The notes beneath the pieces were generated by a model. That model was not told the origin of the DNA. It did not search any database and worked only from the letters and a program-made list of their open reading frames with translations. From assembly GCA_027005175.1 (NCBI GenBank), contig JALTMC010000310.1:1-5623 (forward strand): a stretch of 5,623 bases of DNA, written 5' to 3'. Position 1 is the stretch's first letter; every line of letters starts with the position of its first letter. A program made the position numbers and the translations under genes. Source of the DNA: Myxococcales bacterium. GTDB taxonomy: Bacteria > Myxococcota_C > UBA6777. Shown piece after piece: positions 1 to 5,623 of the stretch.

Positions 1-1
1 C

Positions 2-598
2 AAGCTGCGAGGAATGGATAAAGTCCAGATACAAATGCGTCTGCAATTCATCGATCCAGAAAAAAAGTTGATTGAGAAAAAATCTGTATTCACGTTGCCT
101 ATCAAGCAATCCCTTTTTCGCTGCCTGAAGAATACAGACTGTCCACAAACTCCAACTCCACAGACTTGTAACAATGGAAGCTGTATCGCCAAGCCGAAGA
201 AAGAAGAGCCTTCCTCCGACTTTTCTGGTGTCATCCCCATTCTTATTTTCATATTCGGGCTCGCGGCTATCGGAGCGTTCATGTATTTTCTGTGGACGAT
301 TCTGAGACCTCCAAAGAGTACCACTTTACTTGTTCGATTTGATGGATCAGGAAGAACAAAAGAAGAGGCTTTTAAGCTTCGATCCGGTGAAAAAATATAT
401 TTGTTTTCCAAGGTTGGGGAACCCTATTGCCTGGATGTAGGAGCTTCGGATTACTCTTTGGAGTTGGGTCGCGATGTCATTTTACTTCAATCTCCCGATG
501 GACGGGAACAAGAGGTGGAGTTCTATCAAAGTATTAGAATTCCACAGGGCACCATTACTCTTCTGAATGAAGAACAAGAAAAGGAAGACTCTGCATAA
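2..598 (+). CDS. C-terminal part of a single-pass membrane protein with a cysteine-containing extracytoplasmic segment (5'-truncated)
   Basis: The frame is open to the left edge, so the true start is probably off the window. The ATG at 14 has a GAGG almost touching it, which is poor Shine-Dalgarno spacing. Numbering from that ATG, residues 1-30 are beta-rich and look like the end of an extracytoplasmic beta-sandwich. Residues 37-57 carry four cysteines (C37, C43, C52, C57) in a DC...QTCNNGSC pattern typical of disulfide-bonded exported segments. Residues 58-70 are a charged linker, 73-96 one hydrophobic membrane span, and 100-185 a compact beta-rich domain with an acidic tail (EEQEKEDSA). If the missing part carries a signal peptide, the cysteines are outside and the last domain is cytoplasmic. 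The gene precedes a small membrane protein and a tubulin-like gene. In related loci a vWA-domain membrane protein is a known neighbour, so the missing N-terminus could be a vWA domain, but nothing here shows that. The C-terminal domain family is not recognised. Confidence 0.8.
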   Translation, partial: KLRGMDKVQIQMRLQFIDPEKKLIEKKSVFTLPIKQSLFRCLKNTDCPQTPTPQTCNNGSCIAKPKKEEPSSDFSGVIPILIFIFGLAAIGAFMYFLWTILRPPKSTTLLVRFDGSGRTKEEAFKLRSGEKIYLFSKVGEPYCLDVGASDYSLELGRDVILLQSPDGREQEVEFYQSIRIPQGTITLLNEEQEKEDSA

Positions 599-647
599 GT
601 TGTGTTGAGAGTCTTTTTCAAAGATTATGTTTTATTGGGTTTCTATG

Positions 648-652
648 AAAGG
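648..652 (+). promoter_or_regulatory. Ribosome binding site that favours the ATG at 662
   Basis: AAAGG lies 9 bases before the ATG at 662, a normal Shine-Dalgarno distance. It is inside the reading frame that would be coding if the GTG at 602 were used, so it argues for the shorter form of the membrane protein. Confidence 0.45.
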
Positions 653-661
653 TTACGACAT

Positions 662-1033
662 ATGCTTACTTCGCTAAAAACCTATATTACTAACCCCTAC
701 TTTTCGCAGTGGTTTGTTGCTGTTTGCTTTACATCCTATGTCATTTCTTATCTACTTGTACGCATTCTTGCTTGGTCCCAAACCAACTCATCCACCCAGG
801 CTCCTCGTGTTCTGATCACGAAAGGGTTTCAAAGCTGGCTTGTTCCCTTTCTTTTACATAGTTTTGTTATGTTGAGTACATTCTTATTTCTTGCCTTCAA
901 ACTTTGGAAGCAAAAACAAATGGCGGTAGATTGGATATATCTTCCCCCTATGTTGATGATATTTTTCTTCGATCTGGCTTTGTTAGCAAGTATCAATCGG
1001 AAAAAACAAGAGATTCTGAGTAAACTTCGATAA
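662..1033 (+). CDS. Small three-span integral membrane protein of unknown function
   Basis: No family is recognised. From the ATG at 662 the protein is 123 residues. An in-frame GTG at 602 would give 143 residues. I prefer 662 because AAAGG at 648-652 lies 9 bases upstream, whereas the nearest purine-rich site before 602 (AAGGA, 581-585) is 16 bases away. Numbered from 662, hydrophobic stretches fall at about residues 17-38, 59-81 and 92-111, giving three predicted spans. A polar, Ser/Thr/Asn-rich loop (SQTNSSTQ) follows the first span, and the tail is basic (NRKKQEILSKLR), suggesting a cytoplasmic C-terminus. The gene sits between a single-pass membrane protein and a tubulin-like gene that begins 15 bases after its stop, so all are probably co-transcribed. 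A membrane anchor or adaptor for the tubulin-like protein is a reasonable inference from position only. The existence of the gene is well supported by its open frame, spans and spacing; the start is uncertain. Confidence 0.75.
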   Translation: MLTSLKTYITNPYFSQWFVAVCFTSYVISYLLVRILAWSQTNSSTQAPRVLITKGFQSWLVPFLLHSFVMLSTFLFLAFKLWKQKQMAVDWIYLPPMLMIFFFDLALLASINRKKQEILSKLR

Positions 1034-1040
1034 GGGAGGG
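1034..1040 (+). promoter_or_regulatory. Strong ribosome binding site of the tubulin-like gene
   Basis: GGGAGGG follows directly after the stop codon of the small membrane protein and lies 8 bases before the ATG at 1049. It fixes the start of the tubulin-like gene and is the strongest Shine-Dalgarno sequence in the window, consistent with efficient translation of a structural or polymer-forming protein. Confidence 0.75.
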
Positions 1041-1048
1041 ATAACAGA

Positions 1049-4000
1049 ATGGATGTCAAACCGACTTTATTTATCGGCTTGGGCACAAGTGGAACAGAGA
1101 TAATTCAGCACTTTCGCAGACATATCTTTGAAGAGTTTCAGGTTGCTGCTCTTCCTTGTTTTTCATATATAACGATTGAAACAAATCTCAAGAATACAGG
1201 GGAAGACAAACAACTTCCTAATCTTGAGACCATGGAGTTAGAGGAAAAAATTGAGACGTTGCACATTGGTATTCCCGATGTCGGAACATTCAAACAGTCT
1301 CTACGTGAAGTAGGTAGCCAGCAGAGGTGGGGTGATCTTCAAAAGTGGATACACCCTCAATTGTTGGAAGTTGCTCCGAATACCTTTGAAGATGGAGCAG
1401 CAAATACTCGGATGATTGGTCGTTTGTGTCTATGGTACAATTGGCCAGATATTACTCGATCAATTCAAGCAGCTTTTGATCGGATCAATCATGCGAATGC
1501 AAAAGACAAAACACGACAAATCCTTCGACAGTATCTGCATCAAAAAGGCAGCAGGGAGAATGAAGCGATAAACATCAGCGATCATTGTGATGTTTATATT
1601 GTTGGTACTCTTTGTGGTGGGACTTGCAGTGGCGGGTTCCTCGACCTTGGATTTTTTGCAAATTACAACTTGATAGGAGCTGGTCGTATCGCCAAGATGA
1701 AAGATTGGCGATATACAGATAACTCTGATGTTTATGGTATATTCACTGTGGCCGATCTTGATACTGCAAAAAATCGAATCTATGCATCCAATTGTTATGC
1801 AGCACTAACGGAACTCGATTATTACAACCATGATGAATCTGAGTTTAATATACGATTCCCAGGGGATGCGCATAGTACCAATTTGAAAAATGTATCACCG
1901 TTTCGTTGGGTAGATATTCTAAGTCTATCTTCGAGTGAGCAGGACGTTCGATTTCGTGGTGGGGGTGGAATCCATTCGTTACATGGAATCATAGGCCTCA
2001 ATCTTTTCTGTAATGTTGTCACTCCCTTGATGGGGGCACGTGCAGCAGAGTGGTCAAATTACTCCGCTCAGCATCCTAACTTTGACAAACTGAATAAACT
2101 TGGCCACGTACACAGGCTAAACTCATTTGGAATTTCTGCTTTTTGGTATCCAAAGCACCGAATCGCCCGAGGTGTGGCGGCCAAAATGGGGGAACAATTT
2201 TGTCTACGTTATCTCGATGGATCTAAGACAGGTGAGCTACATGTAGAGCAGGATGTTAAAGAGGGTATTGAGCAAAAGTGGAACTCGCTGCTCGATACCC
2301 TGCTTTATGATAAAACCCTTGGTATTAATATTCGAAGTAGGATCTCAGAAACACTACAAGATCATAAAAATCATCTGTTTCGAAGTAAGAATATTGAATA
2401 TGAGCTTGTGAATATTCCTCGAGATAATCCTTTGCCAAAAGAGTTCCAGGTCAGTGGTACTTTCACCAAGTTAATAGAAGGGCAAATTCCCCACTTCCGA
2501 AGTCAGTTGGAAAGCCTTTTGGAATCGCTGCGTAACCAAGTTGCTGTTAAACCCATTGCGTATACACAACAGTTTTTTCAAAAGGTACATCAATTTTTTC
2601 AGCAATGGTTACAGGGGGCACCCTCTACGTTTCCTCAGCTTAACTCTCTTGCCGGGGTGGGGCGAACTCTACATGTCCTAAAGCAAATCGAAGAGGATAG
2701 GTGGCTTCGCCATATTGGTCTTCCCAACAAAGTACGAAAGCTTCTTATGGAGAGAGTACTCAAAGACGCAGAAAAAGAATACATCCGACAGCTTGAGTTC
2801 CTGCGTGATTTTCTTGTTCGGGATGAGGTGGAAGCAATACTTGAGCAACTTACACCAAGCAGTGGTTATGAAACACAACATTCTGTAGAAGAGACATTAA
2901 CCTTTTGTCGAGATGAATTTACAAGTGAGTTGGATGACGCTTGCAACCCATCGAACAACGAAAATATTAAGATTCTTCTGACGATACAAGGAAATGACTT
3001 ACATGAGTGTATGAAGATTGAGATCGATCGTATTTTTAACTCGATCACGGAAAAGCTGGTAGATGCAGACTGGGTTCGTTTGCAACGCTCTTTTTGCAAA
3101 AAGCCGCTCAAAGAAGGGGATGGAGAATACTCTCTTTATGAATTCTTACGCAAAGATAAGACACATGTCTTTGATCAACTCAACAGTATCTTTCAGCGAG
3201 AAGCACTGCGTGGTATGCGCACAACTAATGTTGCAAAACTCGTACAAAGTAGCCAGAATGTTCCAGAGCAAGTGCTTCGACAGCAATGTCGTAGGAGTTC
3301 AGCCTTTATAGAGTTTTCTCCTCATTTTCAGGACGCAAAGAGAGACTTTCCAAAGCCAATCATCATCGCAGCAGATAACGCAGAAGATGCTGAGAAGATT
3401 AAGCGTCGAAGCAATGAGATCTCTGATGTCTTTAAAAAAGTTGTTGGAACAGGCTTTGAACATCTATTGATCTTCTTTAGAGAAGAGCCCCAATTTACTT
3501 TGGGTGATACTGCGTTACACGGCGAAAAACGAACACTTTATCAAGAATCCTTACAAAAGCATCGAGGTCAGAGTAATGGCGCGTCCAATCTGCACGCTTT
3601 GGGTTTGCATACTGAGCGGAACACGCTACGCTTTGACGCAAGTTACTTCTTAAATGTTAAGATCCTTCGGGAGCGCTACAACCTCGCACAAGAGCTCTTT
3701 CCGAGCGAAGTCTTTGAAACCATCAATGGTGTGCAGCGCTTTATGTATGAAGACGAAATGTTACATACACGCTTTTGTCATGCAGAGAATTTTGAAAAAG
3801 AGTTTCATGAGCTAGCTCACACCAGTCAAGCACATGCCAGAGAGATCTTTTACCAAACGCTCGGAGAGGTAATACAGGCACTTGGAGAAGAGGAGGTCAA
3901 TAATCGCTTGTCTAAGGTTCTAAAAGCTCTGCTGTTTGCGGATGAATCTAATACAATGGGTCATGCAGAGCAGGGAGAGGCTAGGGACAAGCGAGTTCGC

Positions 4001-4063
4001 GTCATTCGAGAGTTCTTGCCTAGCTTCGGTCAGGGACAGAGTCGAGAGTTGGCAACTTACTGA
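1049..4063 (+). CDS. Tubulin/FtsZ-superfamily protein (Tubulin_2-like) with a long C-terminal extension
   Basis: A 1004-residue protein, much longer than FtsZ (about 350-400 residues). The N-terminus starts with a beta strand and glycine loop (PTLFIGLGTSG, G10-x-G12-x-x-G15), as in the nucleotide-binding fold of FtsZ and Tubulin_2 proteins. Residues 181-197 give a hydrophobic strand followed by CGGTCSG (189-195), the position of the tubulin T4 signature GGGTGSG. Residues 248-259 (NCYAALTELDYY) resemble the helix that supplies the base-contacting Asn in this family. Residues 359-390 (SFGISAFWYP and onward) look like the end of the tubulin domain. The remaining roughly 600 residues are largely helical and charged, with no recognised domain. 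The protein probably binds GTP and may assemble; no signal peptide or membrane span is seen, so it is cytoplasmic. Oddities are Cys in place of Gly at two positions of the T4 signature, and the very long extension. The start is fixed by a strong ribosome binding site. Superfamily membership is well supported; family assignment and polymerisation are inferred. Confidence 0.88.
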   Translation: MDVKPTLFIGLGTSGTEIIQHFRRHIFEEFQVAALPCFSYITIETNLKNTGEDKQLPNLETMELEEKIETLHIGIPDVGTFKQSLREVGSQQRWGDLQKWIHPQLLEVAPNTFEDGAANTRMIGRLCLWYNWPDITRSIQAAFDRINHANAKDKTRQILRQYLHQKGSRENEAINISDHCDVYIVGTLCGGTCSGGFLDLGFFANYNLIGAGRIAKMKDWRYTDNSDVYGIFTVADLDTAKNRIYASNCYAALTELDYYNHDESEFNIRFPGDAHSTNLKNVSPFRWVDILSLSSSEQDVRFRGGGGIHSLHGIIGLNLFCNVVTPLMGARAAEWSNYSAQHPNFDKLNKLGHVHRLNSFGISAFWYPKHRIARGVAAKMGEQFCLRYLDGSKTGELHVEQDVKEGIEQKWNSLLDTLLYDKTLGINIRSRISETLQDHKNHLFRSKNIEYELVNIPRDNPLPKEFQVSGTFTKLIEGQIPHFRSQLESLLESLRNQVAVKPIAYTQQFFQKVHQFFQQWLQGAPSTFPQLNSLAGVGRTLHVLKQIEEDRWLRHIGLPNKVRKLLMERVLKDAEKEYIRQLEFLRDFLVRDEVEAILEQLTPSSGYETQHSVEETLTFCRDEFTSELDDACNPSNNENIKILLTIQGNDLHECMKIEIDRIFNSITEKLVDADWVRLQRSFCKKPLKEGDGEYSLYEFLRKDKTHVFDQLNSIFQREALRGMRTTNVAKLVQSSQNVPEQVLRQQCRRSSAFIEFSPHFQDAKRDFPKPIIIAADNAEDAEKIKRRSNEISDVFKKVVGTGFEHLLIFFREEPQFTLGDTALHGEKRTLYQESLQKHRGQSNGASNLHALGLHTERNTLRFDASYFLNVKILRERYNLAQELFPSEVFETINGVQRFMYEDEMLHTRFCHAENFEKEFHELAHTSQAHAREIFYQTLGEVIQALGEEEVNNRLSKVLKALLFADESNTMGHAEQGEARDKRVRVIREFLPSFGQGQSRELATY

Positions 4064-4080
4064 TGAGTCGATTGTTCTGA
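4063..4080 (+). other. Five-codon minicistron overlapping the tubulin-like stop codon (TGATG)
   Basis: The stop TGA at 4061-4063 shares its last base with an ATG at 4063-4065. That ATG reads five codons (MSRLF) to a TGA at 4078-4080 and is in the same frame as the downstream gene starting at 4096. The TGA overlaps the GAGGGA ribosome binding site of that gene. This could let ribosomes finishing the tubulin-like gene reinitiate and deliver themselves to the next start. It could also be chance, since TGATG overlaps occur by chance as well. Confidence 0.35.
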
Positions 4081-4084
4081 GGGA
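4079..4084 (+). promoter_or_regulatory. Ribosome binding site of the Hsp70-like gene
   Basis: GAGGGA lies 11 bases before the ATG at 4096, slightly long but acceptable. An in-frame stop at 4078-4080 excludes an earlier start, and the zinc-ribbon cysteines begin two residues after this ATG, so 4096 is the only sensible start. Confidence 0.55.
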
Positions 4085-4095
4085 ATCAAAGCGAT

Positions 4096-5623
4096 ATGGA
4101 ATGTCTTCAATGTCGGGTCGGATGGCAATTACTTCCAGAGGATATGTTTTGTGGTCTCTGTGGTCTGGCTGCACGCTCTCTCTCTATCACTTCCGAGCCA
4201 CAATTTGTATATGAAGAGCAATTCTATACTACTCCCGCTGTGCAGATAACAAATAACGGTAGTACTGCTTTGACATCTATTGAGTTTTCTTGTGAAACTC
4301 CATGGATGTCACAGGGAATTCCCGTAGGACTTCAACTTGAACCAGGTGACTCCTTCTCTATTGAATTAGAACAAGCAGCTCCTTTACAGACTGATCATGT
4401 TTCCACTTTCCGTGTACATGCACAGGAATGCTCCAAACCATTTACCTACCTTCTCGAAGTACATGTTAAACCAGACATTATATTGCAAGAAGCTCCTGTA
4501 CGAATAGCTACAGAGCAGCTTAGAGCTTCAGAGACTGACCAAGAGAGTGTTCCTGTTGACTTTTCAGTGATATGGGATATTGGTTCATCTCCCTTGTGTA
4601 TCCATCGGTTTTCCCCTAAGGATGAGTGGTGGTCCATTACCTCTTTTAGTAAAGGTGTGTTTCTTCCAGGTGAAACCTTGCATCTTCAAGGAAAGATCTT
4701 GCGGGATAAATTGCCGTTACGAGAAGGTCAAATAGAGGGTTACTTGGAACTTTTCCTGGACGGAGTATTAGACCCACTACTTCTCTCCTTTCCCGTTCTC
4801 GTACAGCGTAAGCCGCAACTGCAAATTCGTGAAGTCGTGCCTCCAGGAGTTTATCCTTTTCCAGGTCATCTCAAAGAAAGTCCACTCCTTCATTTAGACA
4901 TTGAAGTTCGTGGCGTGCAAGGCTTTGAGATTCAAAGTACTACTTGTCGTACCAATGACGTAGGTTCGTCGGTTCGTGCCGAGGTATCATTTCCATTACA
5001 AAGTCAAAAGCGCAAAAAGTCTGGTAGCGAAGATTCCATATGGTTTGCAGAAATACCTTTTGTAATACTACATGGAGAGCTTGAACATAAAGCTGGATAT
5101 GACTTGACGTTTGAGTTGATTTGTGAACCCTATGGTCTTCTCAAAACAACGTTTTTTGTGTCTCTCGAAAGCATTCAGGAATTTCTTGTTGCTTTGGATT
5201 TTGGTACCAGTAACTCGTGTTGTGCCTATCTCTCCTTATCTCAAGGTGCCTCAGAAAGAGTGGAGCTTTTTAAGTATAAGAATAGACATGAACAAATTCC
5301 GACATGGAGCTTTTATGAAGCTCCTCCTTCTACCAATGGTCGTTCAGGCGAGAGTACGAAAAAAGAGTTTACCTACGAAATTGGAATTGATGCTGAAACG
5401 AAAAGGGTTCGAGCTGGACGCAGGATTGAAAACAATAATTTTGTGCAGTCGATCAAGAGAAAAATAGGTATGACTCAGCCTATTCATATGCGATTCTCAG
5501 ATGTTGAGAAGACATACAGCTTACTTCCCAAAACGATTGTACGTGATTTCATCAAACGAGTTCTCAGCGAAATCACTGCGAAAGGTGAGATTCAAAAACT
5601 TGTGCTCACCCATCCAACAAGAT
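4096..5623 (+). CDS. Zinc ribbon - beta-sandwich - Hsp70-like ATPase fusion (3'-truncated)
   Basis: The frame is open from the ATG at 4096 to the right edge, 509 complete codons without a stop. Residues 3-22 form a treble of paired cysteines (C3-x2-C6-x12-C19-x2-C22), a classic N-terminal zinc ribbon. Residues about 36-125, 127-235 and 236-358 are beta-rich, Pro/Gly-punctuated segments that look like two or three Ig-like sandwiches, with ITNNGSTAL in the first as in the ASPM/HYDIN-type beta sandwich. The Hsp70/actin-fold domain then begins: LDFGTSNS at 367-374 is the phosphate-1 loop (DnaK: DLGTTNS), IPTWSFY matches the following strand, QSIKRKIG at 451-458 matches the Hsp70 KRLIG motif with its catalytic-region Lys, and KLVLTHPT at 501-508 matches the ITVPA strand. 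About 150 of roughly 380 residues of the ATPase domain are present; the rest, and any substrate-binding domain, lie beyond the window. No signal peptide or span is seen, so it is probably cytoplasmic. The gene follows the tubulin-like gene by 32 bases and is probably translationally coupled to it. A role as a chaperone-like or actin-like partner of the tubulin homologue is inferred. Confidence 0.88.
   Translation, partial: MECLQCRVGWQLLPEDMFCGLCGLAARSLSITSEPQFVYEEQFYTTPAVQITNNGSTALTSIEFSCETPWMSQGIPVGLQLEPGDSFSIELEQAAPLQTDHVSTFRVHAQECSKPFTYLLEVHVKPDIILQEAPVRIATEQLRASETDQESVPVDFSVIWDIGSSPLCIHRFSPKDEWWSITSFSKGVFLPGETLHLQGKILRDKLPLREGQIEGYLELFLDGVLDPLLLSFPVLVQRKPQLQIREVVPPGVYPFPGHLKESPLLHLDIEVRGVQGFEIQSTTCRTNDVGSSVRAEVSFPLQSQKRKKSGSEDSIWFAEIPFVILHGELEHKAGYDLTFELICEPYGLLKTTFFVSLESIQEFLVALDFGTSNSCCAYLSLSQGASERVELFKYKNRHEQIPTWSFYEAPPSTNGRSGESTKKEFTYEIGIDAETKRVRAGRRIENNNFVQSIKRKIGMTQPIHMRFSDVEKTYSLLPKTIVRDFIKRVLSEITAKGEIQKLVLTHPTR

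Noticed and set aside
14-598. ATG at 14 as the true start of the first gene
   Set aside because: The frame is open upstream to the window edge, the GAGG is too close to the ATG, and the first residues look like the middle of a beta-rich domain; the gene is treated as truncated.
829-1086. Minus-strand open frame of 85 codons across the small membrane gene and the tubulin start
   Set aside because: It is antisense to well-supported coding sequence, has no clear ribosome binding site, and its product shows no recognisable domain.
1457-1482. Inverted repeat CGATCAA / TTGATCG with a 12-base spacer
   Set aside because: It lies inside the tubulin-like coding region, has only seven-base arms, no T-run, and is easily explained by chance in GATC-containing codons.
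3063-3311. Plus-strand open frame of 82 codons in another frame within the tubulin-like gene
   Set aside because: It is fully contained in the long coding frame; its composition looks like out-of-frame translation.
4064-4095. Possible terminator or promoter between the tubulin-like and Hsp70-like genes
   Set aside because: The gap is only 32 bases, with no stem-loop plus T-run and no convincing -35/-10 pair; co-transcription is simpler.
3936-4214. Plus-strand open frame bridging the tubulin-like end and the Hsp70-like start
   Set aside because: It overlaps both genes out of frame, while the 4096 frame carries the zinc-ribbon cysteines and stays open for over 1500 bases.
5123-5467. Plus-strand open frame of 114 codons within the Hsp70-like gene
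   Set aside because: The overlapping frame contains the Hsp70 motifs LDFGTSNS and IKRKIG, so this one is a shadow.

Overview
The window is a single plus-strand gene block, cut at both ends, with four co-directional genes packed closely together. I see no RNA gene, mobile element, CRISPR array or convincing terminator. Base composition is moderate, below half G+C by eye. The best lineage hint is the spaced-cysteine segment of the first protein (DC...QTCNNGSC). It resembles the disulfide-rich extracellular segments common in Myxococcota and related former Deltaproteobacteria. This is only a hint, because moderate G+C is unlike typical high-GC myxobacteria.

Layout: (1) 2-598, the C-terminal part of a single-pass membrane protein. 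It has an extracytoplasmic beta-rich and cysteine-containing segment, one membrane span, and a small beta-rich C-terminal domain. Its start lies off the window. (2) 662-1033 (or from GTG 602), a small protein with three predicted membrane spans and no recognised family. (3) 1049-4063, a 1004-residue tubulin/FtsZ-superfamily protein of the Tubulin_2-like kind, with an N-terminal glycine loop, a variant GTP-binding T4 signature (CGGTCSG) and a long, mostly helical C-terminal extension. (4) 4096 to the window end, the first 509 codons of a multidomain protein: an N-terminal four-cysteine zinc ribbon, a long beta-sandwich region, then the start of an Hsp70/actin-fold ATPase with a clear phosphate-1 motif (LDFGTSNS).

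As a working model, the operon combines a GTP-dependent tubulin-like polymer or switch, an Hsp70-type ATPase with a large binding region, and two membrane proteins that could anchor the complex at the envelope. Tubulin_2-type FtsZ homologues encoded next to von Willebrand A (vWA) and other membrane-associated proteins have been proposed in comparative-genomic literature to form a membrane-remodelling system. This locus fits that theme and adds an Hsp70-like partner. The function remains inferred.
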